Source of the DNA: Rhodospirillales bacterium
GTDB taxonomy: Bacteria > Pseudomonadota > Alphaproteobacteria > Acetobacterales > Acetobacteraceae
Length of the DNA: 20,562 bases
NCBI GenBank assembly: GCA_015654825.1
Contig: JAATGE010000043.1
Coordinates: 1 to 20,562, forward strand
Direction: 5' to 3'
Below the pieces are notes generated by a model. That model ran no database searches. It was given only the letters and a program-made list of their open reading frames with translations, and had not been told where the DNA came from. The number at the start of each line of letters is the position of its first letter. The stretch's first letter is position 1. The translations under genes and the position numbers were made by a program. Shown here in pieces: positions 7,759-16,671 of this stretch.

Positions 7759-7945
7759 GGAAGGCCAGGGCTCTGCCCTGGACCCGCTGGGGACAAGGCC
7801 CCAGACCCCGCTGATTGGGGGGGACGGCGAAGCCTGAAAATTCGAATTGATGTGAGCTTCGCCAGGGAAACTCCCGCCGCGCAGCGCTAACGACAGCGGC
7901 GGCACGCCGTCGGGGGTCCAGGGGGCAGAGCCTCTGGCCTTCCTG
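7756..7945. repeat. inverted pair of GC-rich two-hairpin repeats between convergent genes
   Basis: Left arm: CCAGGGC-TCT-GCCCTGG (7765-7781), then a CTGGGG/CCCCAG stem (7787-7804) followed by AGACCCC. Right arm, inverted and more decayed: GGGGGTCCAGGGGGCAGAGCC at about 7912-7932, ending TCTGGCCTTCCT. The centre (about 7812-7908) is unrelated to the centre of the copy at 1959-2175. It fills almost the whole 204-base gap between the ends of moaA and the methyltransferase gene. Bidirectional termination is therefore possible, but neither side shows a T-tract. Confidence 0.8.
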
Positions 7946-7962
7946 AGGAACACGCCGGCTGA

Positions 7963-8817
7963 TTAATCTTGTGATTTCAGAGCATCCGCCAGGCTGATTT
8001 GGGCGCTGCCGCGCACGAGTGGCCTTGGCTGCGTTGGGGCAGGTGCCCAGCCGGTAAGGTAGGCGAGGCGCAGGCGGATTTTGGTGCGGCCGTCGTGTGT
8101 CGGCAGGGCTGCCAGCGTGGCTGGGAACAGCGCGCGGGGCGGCAGGCGGCGATCACGCAGCCGCACCGCGTTTGTTTCGCCGGCGGCGCGCAGGTCGCGC
8201 AGCAAGGTCATTGGATCGGCGTAAAGTAGATTGATCTCTTCGGCGTCTGCGACGGGAAGCGCAAAGCCCGCGCGCTGCAGTAGCGCGGCGCAGTCGCGCA
8301 GGTCGGGGAACGGGCTGATGCGGGGGCTGGCGCCACCGGTGAGTGCTGCTTCGGTTTCAGTCAGCGCCGTGCGCAACGAATCAAGTGTGCCGAGGATGGG
8401 GATGCTGGCGAGGAAAAGCCCGTCCGGACGGAGCGACTGGCGGAGTTGGATCAGCGCGCCGGGGAGATCGTTGGTCCAGTGTAGCGACAGGCTGGCGATC
8501 ACCAGATCGAAGCTGCCGGGAGCAAACGGCAGGAATTCGGGATCGGCGGCGAGCGGAGTGCCGCCGGCTTTCCCCGCCAGGCGCGCGGAGGGGTCCAGCG
8601 ATGTGACGTGCATGCCGCGAGCGCGCAGGGCGGGGGCGATGCTGCCGCGGCCGCCAAGGTCGAGTGCGCGGTTGAAACGATGCGTAGTGTCGTCGAGCCG
8701 ATCAAGCAGCCTTGATGCCAGGTCGGCGAGCAAGTCGGCAACATTACCTATCTGCGCGGCCGCCCGCGTGCGATGCAGGCGCACGGCGTTACGGTCGAAC
8801 ACCTCCATTTCGTCCAT
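7963..8817 (-). CDS. class I SAM-dependent methyltransferase (BioC/NDUFAF5-like)
   Basis: A 284-residue cytoplasmic protein with a class I Rossmann methyltransferase core. Motif I is ALDLGGRGS (51-59), where the usual cysteine of DLGCG is glycine. The acidic end of strand 2 is D75 in SLDPS, and FDLVIASLSLHWTNDLP forms motifs IV to V. The FDRNAVRLHRTRAA N-terminus is characteristic of the bacterial relatives of NDUFAF5, the complex I assembly hydroxylase/methyltransferase-like protein, and of BioC. The target is unknown and methyl transfer itself is not assured. The ATG at 8817 lies 8 bases after an AGG; a second ATG at 8808 is an alternative. It is transcribed after gdh on the same strand, 86 bases downstream. 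Confidence 0.82.
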   Translation of the reverse strand: MDEMEVFDRNAVRLHRTRAAAQIGNVADLLADLASRLLDRLDDTTHRFNRALDLGGRGSIAPALRARGMHVTSLDPSARLAGKAGGTPLAADPEFLPFAPGSFDLVIASLSLHWTNDLPGALIQLRQSLRPDGLFLASIPILGTLDSLRTALTETEAALTGGASPRISPFPDLRDCAALLQRAGFALPVADAEEINLLYADPMTLLRDLRAAGETNAVRLRDRRLPPRALFPATLAALPTHDGRTKIRLRLAYLTGWAPAPTQPRPLVRGSAQISLADALKSQD

Positions 8818-8903
8818 TGGGTAGACCTAAAAAATCGGGCCCGAAGCAGCGGGGTGGGTGCGCTCCCCGCAAAATCGCGCGATGCATGACGGCCCCGGCA
8901 GGT

Positions 8904-11900
8904 TCAATGCAAAGCCTGGCCTTCGGCCGCGAGTTCCCGAAGCGCCGCATTGGCGATCGTCAGCTTGGCAAAACTCCAGCTGCCGCCGGACTGTTCGATT
9001 GATTCGATAGTGTATCTGGCAGCCCGCACCGGGTAGTCGTGCAGTGCGCACCAGCTGGCGATGGCGGCCTTGCTCTGGGCCAGATCGTCGCCGGCTTCCG
9101 GGGAAGCGGCGAACTTCATGATGGCGCGGGCGATGGCGGTCTGTTCGCCGAGCATGTCCTCGATCAGGCGACGCACCGCCAGGCGATCGAAACTGTCGCC
9201 GCCCTGGAAGGCGCCGGCCGCGAAGCGGAGCCGGTCGAACGCAAATACATCGCCGGCCTGGTGGTAGAGCCGCGCGACATTTTCGATCGGCCATGAACTG
9301 GCATGGGCAAGGTCGACCAGTTCGGCGACGGTGGTCAGCGGCTGCAGGCTGGCGACGGCATGCGCCATGTCGTCCGGTGCGCCGGCGGCCGCGAAACGGT
9401 GGGCCCGGCGCTCGATCTCCTGCTGTTGAAACGGGGAAAGCAGGTCGGGCAGCAGTTTTTTCAGGGTCGCCACCGCGGGCCCGTAATCGTCGATCAGCCT
9501 CTGCACCGCGGTTTTGGCGCGAAAGGCGCGGCGCGCGAGCCAGAATGTCTGGCTGCGCAGCGCGTAGGCCATGGCGCGGTACAGCACGGTCTGGCCGGCG
9601 GCCGGGATATGCCCGTCCTGGCCGCCGATTTCCGCCCACAGCGCATCGAAACCGAGGACCGCGCGGGCGGCGGCAAATCCCTTGACCAGTGCCGTGGTAT
9701 CGCAGCCGGCCGCACCACGCAGGCGCCGCGGGAAGGTGGGCCCGCAGATATTCACCATATCGTTGGCGATTACCGTGGCAACGATTTCGCGTTTCAGCCG
9801 GTGGTGCTCCATGTCGTGCGCGTATCGGCTGAGTGCCGCAGGGAAATAGGCGCGTAGCGTGGCCTTGAAATGCGGGTCGTCCGGCGCCTCGCTGCCGACG
9901 ATGTCGTCTTTGACATCGAGCTTGCCGTAGGCCAGCAGCACGGCGAGCTCCGGGCGGGTCAGGCAATGGCCGGACTTTTCGCGTTCCGCGAGGGAGGCGG
10001 CGTCGGGCAGGCCTTCCACCTTGCGGTCGAGCCGGCCATTCGTTTCAAGATCAGAAATAAAGCGCGCGTACGCGGTCAGCTCGAGCTTCGCTTCGCTTTC
10101 CAGCAGGGTCAGCGCCAGGGTCTGGCCGTAATTGTGGCGCAGCACGTGCTGGGTGACATCGTCGGTCATCGAGGCAAGCAGTTCGTTGCGCGCGGGACGG
10201 GCAAGCTGCGCGCCGCGTTCCAGCAGGCCGGTCAGTATTTTAATATTCACTTCGTGGTCCGAGGTATCGACGCCGGCGGAATTGTCGATAGCATCGGTAT
10301 TCAGATGCCCGCCGGCCAAGGCGAATTCAATCCGGCCAGCCTGGGTAAGCCCGAGATTGGCGCCTTCGCCCACCACTTTCACGCGCAGCTCGTTGCCGTT
10401 GACGCGGATCGCGTCGTTGGCTTTGTCACCGGCATCGGCGTGGGTTTCGCGGCTGGCCTTCACGTAGCAGCCGATGCCGCCGAAATAGAGCAGTTCCGCG
10501 CGCGCGCGCAGGATGGCGTGCATGACCTCGTCCGGTGTCGCATCTTCGGCCACGATGTCGAGCATGGCGCGTACTTCGTGTGACAGCCTGATGGTTTTCA
10601 GGGTGCGTGCGTAGACGCCGCCGCCGCGCGAAATTCGGCTGCGGTCGTACTCGTCCCAACTGGAACGGGGCAGCCGGAACAGCCTGTCGCGCTCGGCCCA
10701 GGAGATGACGGGATCGGGCGAGGGGTCGAGGAAGATGTGGCGATGATCGAAAGCGGCGTGCAGCAGGATTTGCGTCGATAGCAGCATGCCGTTGCCGAAC
10801 ACATCGCCGCTCATGTCGCCGACGCCGACGACGGTAAAGGGTTCGGTCTGGATATCCTTGCCGAGTTCGCGGAAATGCCGCTTCACCGCTTCCCAGGCGC
10901 CGCGGGAGGTAATGCCCATGGCCTTGTGGTCGTAGCCGACGGATCCGCCGGAAGCGAACGCGTCGCCGAGCCAGAATCCGTACTCGTCGGCCACGCCATT
11001 GGCGATATCGGAGAAAGTGGCGGTTCCCTTGTCGGCGGCCACAACGAGATAGGGATCGTGTTCATCGTAAACAACAGTGGCCGCGGGCGGAACGACTTCG
11101 TTGCCGGCACCCACATTGTCGGTGAGATCGAGCAGGCCGCAGAGAAAAGTGCGGTAGGCGCGCACGGCCTCGGCGCGGATCGCCGCCTGGTCGCCGAAGC
11201 GCGGAAGCTGTTTCGGGTAAAACCCGCCCTTCGAGCCGACCGGAACGATGACCGCGTTCTTGACCTGCTGCGCCTTGACGAGGCCGAGCACCTCGGTGCG
11301 GAAATCGTCGCGGCGGTCGCTCCAGCGCAGGCCGCCGCGCGCCACCGGGCCGAAGCGCAGGTGGATGCCCTCGACATGCGGCGCGGAAACGTAAATTTCA
11401 CGGAACGGTTTGGGCAGCGGCAGATCGGCGAGTTCGCGCGAGGCGATCTTGAAGCTGATATACGGCTTTGGTCCGCCATCGGCGCAGCTCTGGTAGAAAT
11501 TGGTGCGCTGGATGGCGCCGACCAGTGCCGCGAGCCGGCGCAGCACGCGGTCGGCATCGAGCCGCTCCACGGCCTGCAATGCCGCAACGATTTGCGCCTG
11601 GATGTCCGCTGAGCGCGCGCGCCGTTCCAGCAGCGTGCCCGGCAGGGCCGGATCGAATTTGGCCTGGAACAGATCGAGGATCAGGCGCGCGACCTCCGGG
11701 TGATCGGCCAGTGCTTCCTCTTGCAGCGACTGGCTCGGATCGAGCCCGGTTTGTTGCCGGTAGCGCGCGAGGGCACGCAGCAGCGCCGCCTCGCGCCACG
11801 AAACCCCCAGTTCCAGCACCAGACGATTGAAACCGTCGCTTTCGGCGCGGCCGCTCCAGATGGCCACGAAAGCGGCCTCGAACGGCTGTTTGACGGCGGC

Positions 11901-13769
11901 GAAACTCAGGTGTCCGCCGCGATCGTCCTGCAGCATGAATTCATGCACCCAGACCGTGGCAGGTGCGCCGTTGGTGCCGTGGGGAGCGAGCAGGTGTCCC
12001 TCTTCGATCAGGGCCTTGAGGCCCATATGATCGAGGACCGGCAGCACGTCCGCCAATGGCGCGGCGGCGCCCGGGCGGTACAGCTTGAAACGGAATGTCG
12101 TGCTGGGATCGTTGGCACGACGGAAGGCACGCACGCGTACCGGCTCCTGCGCACCCATCGGCTCGATCACTTCGATATCGGCGAGCGCTTCCGCCGCGTC
12201 GTAATGGTCGCGGTAGCCGGGCGGAAAAGCATCGATATAACGCGCCAGCTTTTCCGCAACCGCGGAAGGTGGGGTCGCGGCGCGCACCGCAACTTCGAAA
12301 CGATCGCCCCAGGTACGCGCGGCCTCCGCAATCAGCGCTTCGAGCGCCGCCATGTCGGGATCGAGCCGCCGTCCCTGGCGGACGCCGACGATGTAGTGCA
12401 CGCGGGCCAGCGGGGCGTCGGAGAAACTCGGATAATAGGCGGCGATGCGGCCGCCATAGGCGCGCGCCAGGATTTCGCCCGCACGGGCGCGGAGATCAGT
12501 ATCGTAACGTTCGCGCGGCACGTAAAGCAGCACTGAAATGAAGCGGTCGAACGGATCGAGCCTTGCGAACAGCCGCACCCGCGGGCGATCGAACAAATGC
12601 AACACGCCGCCGGCCATGTGCAGCAATTCGTCAACGCCGGTCTGAAACAGTTCGTCGCGCGGCCAGGTTTCGAGCATATTGCGCAGGCGCTTGGCGTTGT
12701 GGCTATCAGGCGCATGGCCGGCGCGGGCCATGACCTGGGTCAGCTTGGCGCGGATCAGCGGCACTTCGCGGGCCGGGGTCTCGTAGGCCTCGGCGGTAAA
12801 CAGGCCGACCAGCCGCACCTCGCCGGCCGGCCGGCCGTCAGCGCCGTAACGGCGCACGCCGATGTAATCGGCATGCACGCGACGATGCACGCGCGAGCGC
12901 AGGTTGGATTTCGCCACCACCACCGGTTCGCCGGTCGTCAGCAGGCGGCGCACCTGATCCGATAGCACGGCCGGTTCGTTGCTGCGCCGCAGCACGACCC
13001 GCTCACGGTCGCGCAACACACCCAGCCCGTCCTGCGGGTTGTAGTCCGGCTCCTCCGCGGCATAGCCGCCGTCCGCCGTGCGCGGGTAGTCGTAGACCCG
13101 GGCACCGAGGAAAACAAATCGATCGCCTTCCAGCCAGTTCAGGAAAGTCAGATATTCGGCCCGCGCCTCGGGGGAAATCTGCAGCGGGGCCGCCGCCAGC
13201 TCATCGATGGTGCGAAGCAGCAGGGTGCGCATGGCCGCGAAATCGTCGACTGCCAGGCAGACGTCGGCGAGGCTCGACGCAATCGATTCGACCAGCGCGA
13301 CTTCGCGGTCCTCGCCGACCGGGTCGAGATAGACCTGAATCATCGAGCGGGCGGCGGCGCCAGTGCCCACCACGGGATGGAACATGGCGCGCACCGAAAA
13401 CCCGCCCTCGGCGATCGCGGCCATGACGCTGTCCACCAGGAACGGGCGGTCGCGCTGGGCGATTTCCAGCACGTCATACGGTGGTGCCCCGGGCCGCGCG
13501 CACGCGGCCCGGCGCATCCGCAGTGCGGGCTGCGCTTCACCCGCGTGCGCCTCGCCGTAACGCCAGAACTCCGCCAGGGCGGCGGCGACTTCGGCGACAC
13601 TGGTGCCGGGCAGTTCATCCGTCGCCCAGTCGGCCTGCGCGCGCAACACGAATTGGCAGGCGGCGCCCGGCAGATCGGCCGGCGGTATTCCCAACTCGGT
13701 TGCGAACGCCGCCAACAGATCGCCTGCCGTGTCTTCGGCGTATGGCGCTACGATGTCTGCGCTAGCCAT
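8904..13769 (-). CDS. NAD-specific glutamate dehydrogenase, large (about 180 kDa) type
   Basis: A 1621-residue cytoplasmic enzyme that oxidatively deaminates glutamate to 2-oxoglutarate and ammonium with NAD, usually catabolic. It belongs to the giant NAD-GDH family known from Streptomyces clavuligerus and Pseudomonas. The N-terminal third holds ACT-like regulatory regions (for example RPFLVDSVMAAIAEGGFSVR). The catalytic core (about 710-1220) includes GGLRWSDRRDDFRTEVLGL and the signature PVGSKGGFYPK with K847, then GVGDMSGDVFGNGMLLS and EGANLGLTQ. A helical C-terminal region follows. The ATG at 13769 follows AAAGGGA with a 7-base gap; an earlier ATG-type start at 13823 adds 18 atypical residues and is less likely. 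It appears intact. Confidence 0.96.
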   Translation of the reverse strand: MASADIVAPYAEDTAGDLLAAFATELGIPPADLPGAACQFVLRAQADWATDELPGTSVAEVAAALAEFWRYGEAHAGEAQPALRMRRAACARPGAPPYDVLEIAQRDRPFLVDSVMAAIAEGGFSVRAMFHPVVGTGAAARSMIQVYLDPVGEDREVALVESIASSLADVCLAVDDFAAMRTLLLRTIDELAAAPLQISPEARAEYLTFLNWLEGDRFVFLGARVYDYPRTADGGYAAEEPDYNPQDGLGVLRDRERVVLRRSNEPAVLSDQVRRLLTTGEPVVVAKSNLRSRVHRRVHADYIGVRRYGADGRPAGEVRLVGLFTAEAYETPAREVPLIRAKLTQVMARAGHAPDSHNAKRLRNMLETWPRDELFQTGVDELLHMAGGVLHLFDRPRVRLFARLDPFDRFISVLLYVPRERYDTDLRARAGEILARAYGGRIAAYYPSFSDAPLARVHYIVGVRQGRRLDPDMAALEALIAEAARTWGDRFEVAVRAATPPSAVAEKLARYIDAFPPGYRDHYDAAEALADIEVIEPMGAQEPVRVRAFRRANDPSTTFRFKLYRPGAAAPLADVLPVLDHMGLKALIEEGHLLAPHGTNGAPATVWVHEFMLQDDRGGHLSFAAVKQPFEAAFVAIWSGRAESDGFNRLVLELGVSWREAALLRALARYRQQTGLDPSQSLQEEALADHPEVARLILDLFQAKFDPALPGTLLERRARSADIQAQIVAALQAVERLDADRVLRRLAALVGAIQRTNFYQSCADGGPKPYISFKIASRELADLPLPKPFREIYVSAPHVEGIHLRFGPVARGGLRWSDRRDDFRTEVLGLVKAQQVKNAVIVPVGSKGGFYPKQLPRFGDQAAIRAEAVRAYRTFLCGLLDLTDNVGAGNEVVPPAATVVYDEHDPYLVVAADKGTATFSDIANGVADEYGFWLGDAFASGGSVGYDHKAMGITSRGAWEAVKRHFRELGKDIQTEPFTVVGVGDMSGDVFGNGMLLSTQILLHAAFDHRHIFLDPSPDPVISWAERDRLFRLPRSSWDEYDRSRISRGGGVYARTLKTIRLSHEVRAMLDIVAEDATPDEVMHAILRARAELLYFGGIGCYVKASRETHADAGDKANDAIRVNGNELRVKVVGEGANLGLTQAGRIEFALAGGHLNTDAIDNSAGVDTSDHEVNIKILTGLLERGAQLARPARNELLASMTDDVTQHVLRHNYGQTLALTLLESEAKLELTAYARFISDLETNGRLDRKVEGLPDAASLAEREKSGHCLTRPELAVLLAYGKLDVKDDIVGSEAPDDPHFKATLRAYFPAALSRYAHDMEHHRLKREIVATVIANDMVNICGPTFPRRLRGAAGCDTTALVKGFAAARAVLGFDALWAEIGGQDGHIPAAGQTVLYRAMAYALRSQTFWLARRAFRAKTAVQRLIDDYGPAVATLKKLLPDLLSPFQQQEIERRAHRFAAAGAPDDMAHAVASLQPLTTVAELVDLAHASSWPIENVARLYHQAGDVFAFDRLRFAAGAFQGGDSFDRLAVRRLIEDMLGEQTAIARAIMKFAASPEAGDDLAQSKAAIASWCALHDYPVRAARYTIESIEQSGGSWSFAKLTIANAALRELAAEGQALH

Positions 13770-13847
13770 GGAAGGGTCCCTTTGGGTCGGCGCGGGGGTA
13801 CTGCGCTCACGCCACGCGGTCAACGGGCCCGGTATCCGGCGGCTATA

Positions 13848-13917
13848 ACAAAGAGGGACTTTGTGTTTTCTAAGAAGAAGTTCTTTTTTTGAAAAAAAGA
13901 ACCAAAAAACTTTGTTA
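13848..13917 (-). repeat. AT-rich hairpin repeat after the TPR-sulfotransferase stop
   Basis: A perfect odd-centred palindrome with 11-bp arms, 13880-13890 (GTTCTTTTTTT) and 13892-13902 (AAAAAAAGAAC), starts 13 bases beyond the sulfotransferase stop codon (13915-13917). A smaller hairpin, ACAAAG-AGGGA-CTTTGT (13848-13864), follows it. On the minus strand the string AACAAAGTTTTTTGGTTC precedes the stem and matches the other two copies. The block is strikingly AT-rich against its neighbours. It can act as a terminator for the sulfotransferase gene and as an insulator for the gdh promoter, which must lie in the remaining 80 bases or so. Confidence 0.65.
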
Positions 13918-15945
13918 TTTGAACCAGGCTTCGACGGGGGTTGCCAGGGCCGCCTTTAGCGGATCCAGCCAGGGTTCGTAGTTGCGCCATTGTTGCAGCG
14001 CGTCGCGGAAAATCGGGCGCCGCACCTGCTCGGCACTCGGCGTCAGCACGGCGCGGTCGGTTTCCCAGAAGCGCAGGCAACCTTCTTCGAACGGAAGGCC
14101 GCAATATTCCAGCATGCGGCGGATTTCCGTTTCGGTGTCCTCGACAAGGCGCTCATAGGAGAGATAGTGGATGTGGCCGGGCAGCGCGGTTTCCCAGTGC
14201 TGCATCATGTCGACGTATTCGTTGTAGTAGCGGCCGACCTCGGTCAGATCGTAGGAAAACGAAGCGTCGACCGGCAGCAACTGCTTGAACATGGCAAAGC
14301 ACGCGGCCATCGGCTCGCGGCGCACGTCAATGATTTTCGCGTGCGGCATGATCAGCCGGATCAGGCCGGCATCCTGCCAGTTCCACGGCCGCTTGTCGAC
14401 GAAGAACGGCCGGTCGGTATGGCGGTAAACGCTGGAGTTGCGGATATAGCGTTCGCCCAGGGCCGCCAGTTCGTGCGGCTTCAGCTCCAGCACCCGCTCG
14501 GGATACGCGGCGGGTATCACCAGGCAGCGGCTCATCGTGAGTTCGCGCGTGATGTCGCCCATCAGCGGCAATTCGCGCGTGCCTTCGACCATGCTGTGGC
14601 TGGCAAGAATTTGTTCCACCAGCGTGGAACCGGCGCGCGGCATGCCGACAACGAAAATGGGCGTATCGCGCGGCGCCGGGCTCGCTGCCGGCGTCGCGCG
14701 CGCGGCGATATGCTCTGCCGAAAAGACCTTCCGCAGCCGCCTTACGCGATCTGTCGCCGTGTCGGGCGAATGCGCCTTCGAGGTGCTGGCGACATGTTCG
14801 CGGAAAGCCTGCGCGCCATCCTGGTAGGCGGCGAAACTGCCGGCAAAATCGCCCGCCCGTTCCAGCGCGTGGCCGAGCGCGTACGACATGTGCCATCGAC
14901 TCGCCAGATCGAGGTCCTTGCCCGCGAGATGCACGCGCATCGCGGCGACGTCCGCCTCGGTGACGAACTTTCCCTTGAGGTCGGCAAGCCCCCAATAGGC
15001 TTCGCCCGTGGTGGGGGCGAGTGCGAGGCAGTTGCGGTAGGCTGCGACGCTATCGTCGCGGCGGCCGATATAGTGCAACGAATTTCCGTAGGCGACCCAA
15101 TATTTCGCGTTGCGCGGGTGTACCTTCAGCATGCCCTCGAATATTTCGATGGCTTCCGCGAAGCGGCCGATCTGCACCAGCGCGTCGGCGCGGATGGCGC
15201 GGTACTCCTGGTCGCGCGGCGTGCTGGCGAGCAGCCGGTCGGCTTCGGCCAGGGCACGCACGAAATTGCGGCGCTCGTTCAGCAGGCTGGCCAGGTCGGA
15301 GCGGGCGCGCGTGTAGCCTGGCGACAGATCAAGCGCACGCTCCAGCAGGCTTTGCGCCGTGATCTGATCGTCATCGCGCCACTCATGCAACGCCAGTAGC
15401 CGCATGGCGGCGACATCGGTGGGATCACGAAACAGTCGATTGCGCAGATGTGTCGGTTCTTTGCCCGCCGGCACGCGCCGCAGAATTTCGTGCAGCTTGC
15501 GTTCGGCCTTTTCTATTTTCGTCGGCGAGCGCTCGCCGGTTGCCCTCGGCCATTTCCCGGCATCATCGCCGACCCGATCGGCGGCGGCGCGCGCCGCTTC
15601 CGATTCTTCATCCAGCCCTGCCAGAAACACCAACTCCGCCAACTTGCGCCAGGCGGCAGCATGGTCGGGCGCGCGTTGCGTTGCCTCGCGCAGGCGGTCG
15701 ATAGCGGTTTGGTGAAACCCCATCGCGGCGCTGGTCAGGGCAAGTTCGTACAGCTCGGCCGGGGTAGCGGCCGGCTCCGGGGTGGATTCGGCATCCTCTA
15801 TTGCCGTGCCGTTCGGCGCCGGAGGCGGTGTGAACGCCTGCTTGCCTGCCGGGGCCGGCTTGAAGGGAAGCTGAAAGGTGGGCGGCAGGTGGCCCGCATT
15901 GCCGGCCAGCGCCCGCCCAGGCGCCGTTGGGATTGGTATACGCAA
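13915..15945 (-). CDS. TPR-repeat sulfotransferase family protein (copy 1)
   Basis: A 676-residue protein with no signal peptide. A Pro/Ala-rich N-terminus (1-60) leads into TPR helices (about 62-400, for example ELYELALTSAAMGFHQTAI and AKYWVAYGNSLHYIGRRDDS) and then a sulfotransferase domain (about 425-665). The 5'-phosphosulfate loop of the PAPS site is GMPRAGSTL (434-442), and the 3'-phosphate region is DVRREPMAACF (540-550). The family moves sulfate from PAPS to an unknown acceptor; the Sulfotransfer_3/TPST-like type is known for protein or glycan targets. The TTG at 15945 is supported by GGGAAGG 7 bases upstream and an in-frame TGA two codons before it. It is a close paralog of the gene at 17722-19728. 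Confidence 0.88.
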   Translation of the reverse strand: MRIPIPTAPGRALAGNAGHLPPTFQLPFKPAPAGKQAFTPPPAPNGTAIEDAESTPEPAATPAELYELALTSAAMGFHQTAIDRLREATQRAPDHAAAWRKLAELVFLAGLDEESEAARAAADRVGDDAGKWPRATGERSPTKIEKAERKLHEILRRVPAGKEPTHLRNRLFRDPTDVAAMRLLALHEWRDDDQITAQSLLERALDLSPGYTRARSDLASLLNERRNFVRALAEADRLLASTPRDQEYRAIRADALVQIGRFAEAIEIFEGMLKVHPRNAKYWVAYGNSLHYIGRRDDSVAAYRNCLALAPTTGEAYWGLADLKGKFVTEADVAAMRVHLAGKDLDLASRWHMSYALGHALERAGDFAGSFAAYQDGAQAFREHVASTSKAHSPDTATDRVRRLRKVFSAEHIAARATPAASPAPRDTPIFVVGMPRAGSTLVEQILASHSMVEGTRELPLMGDITRELTMSRCLVIPAAYPERVLELKPHELAALGERYIRNSSVYRHTDRPFFVDKRPWNWQDAGLIRLIMPHAKIIDVRREPMAACFAMFKQLLPVDASFSYDLTEVGRYYNEYVDMMQHWETALPGHIHYLSYERLVEDTETEIRRMLEYCGLPFEEGCLRFWETDRAVLTPSAEQVRRPIFRDALQQWRNYEPWLDPLKAALATPVEAWFK

Positions 15946-16047
15946 GTGTCAGCCTTCCCGGTTCGCCATTCGTCAACCAGGGCTTTTCGATACCGCGCGG
16001 CGCCCGGTTTGACCATCACCAAAGCATGCGCGCCGGATCGAGGCCGC

Positions 16048-16076
16048 AAAAAAAGCCGGCGACATTTGTCGCCGGC
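16048..16076 (-). terminator. Rho-independent terminator of the exported-protein gene
   Basis: Read on the minus strand, a 9-bp GC-rich stem (16068-16076 with 16055-16063, GCCGGCGAC arms) encloses a 4-base loop. Seven T residues follow directly (complement of 16048-16054). This is a textbook intrinsic terminator, about 60 bases past the stop codon of the gene at 16135-16671. It should also insulate the downstream sulfotransferase gene, which therefore needs its own promoter in 15946-16047. Confidence 0.9.
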
Positions 16077-16092
16077 CTTTCTGCAGGTGCAA

Positions 16093-16124
16093 CCTGCGCC
16101 GGCGACCGATACCGCCGGCGCAGG
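16093..16124 (-). other. strong 12-bp hairpin in the 3' untranslated region
   Basis: CCTGCGCCGGCG (16093-16104) pairs perfectly with CGCCGGCGCAGG (16113-16124) around an 8-base loop. It starts 10 bases after the stop codon at 16135-16137 and precedes the terminator. It has no T-tract of its own. A role in shielding the messenger from 3' exonucleases is plausible. It shares the 9-mer GCCGGCGAC with the terminator stem, so alternative pairing is possible. Confidence 0.6.
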
Positions 16125-16134
16125 AAGCTGCCGC

Positions 16135-16671
16135 TCACTTCGTAAAGGTGATCTCGACGTTCGCGACCAACGTGAGGTTGTAGCCATTGAATTTCTTGGC
16201 GACCAGTTTGCCGTTGACGGTGTCCGTCTTGCCGACAACCGTCTTGCCCTTCTTGTTCAGGGTGTAGTCGATGTCATGGAACGTGAAGATCGTCGATCCG
16301 CAGCCACCGATCGTGCCGGTGCTGGTGGATTGGCCGACTTTCGCAAACTTCGTCTTCTTCGGCAGCCCGACCCACTTCTCCTTGTTCGCGGCAGGTGCCG
16401 TGCAGCTGGTGCTGCTGTACCAGGTCTCGCCGAGCAGTACGATTTTCTGCTTGTAAACCGCGCTGGCCGATGCGGTGCCAGTGAACGTCGCCGTTTCGGT
16501 GAAATTCTGGATCATCGGGTTGCGGATGTGGCTCTTCACATGCGCGGTCGCCTGGATGCCCGAGTGCGGTGCAGCAAGATGGATGCCCGGTGCGCCGCCG
16601 TGCGCCAGTGCCGGTGCCGCCGTCAGGCCACAAATCGCCACGCCGGTCAGAAGAGTTGTCCTCAAAGTCAT
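16135..16671 (-). CDS. small exported protein of unknown family
   Basis: A 178-residue protein that I do not recognise. A Sec signal peptide is clear: MTLRT, hydrophobic LLTGVAICGLTAAP, then cleavage likely after ALA (23). The mature part is about 155 residues, rich in Ser, Thr, Gly and Lys. It has no transmembrane segment and ends in strand-like stretches (NLTLVANVEITFTK). Two cysteines (C90 and C124) could form a disulfide. The basic stretch NKEKWVGLPKKTKFAK (96-111) and NKKGKTVVGKTD stand out. The ATG at 16671 follows AAGGGG by 7 bases, and an in-frame start at 16704 would spoil the signal peptide. It has its own terminator, so it is probably a single-gene transcript. Function unknown. Confidence 0.8.
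   Translation of the reverse strand: MTLRTTLLTGVAICGLTAAPALAHGGAPGIHLAAPHSGIQATAHVKSHIRNPMIQNFTETATFTGTASASAVYKQKIVLLGETWYSSTSCTAPAANKEKWVGLPKKTKFAKVGQSTSTGTIGGCGSTIFTFHDIDYTLNKKGKTVVGKTDTVNGKLVAKKFNGYNLTLVANVEITFTK

Noticed and set aside
6481..7953. 490-residue open frame on the minus strand across moaA
   Set aside because: It is antisense to a fully convincing MoaA, rich in Arg, His and Gln, and begins inside the GC-rich repeat. This is the usual shadow frame of a high-GC gene.
8849..8870. GCGGGG/CCCCGC hairpin after gdh as a terminator
   Set aside because: The stem is 6 bp with a 10-base loop, and the T-tract on the minus strand begins about 15 bases later, so it does not fit an intrinsic terminator. 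The gene may be cotranscribed with the methyltransferase.
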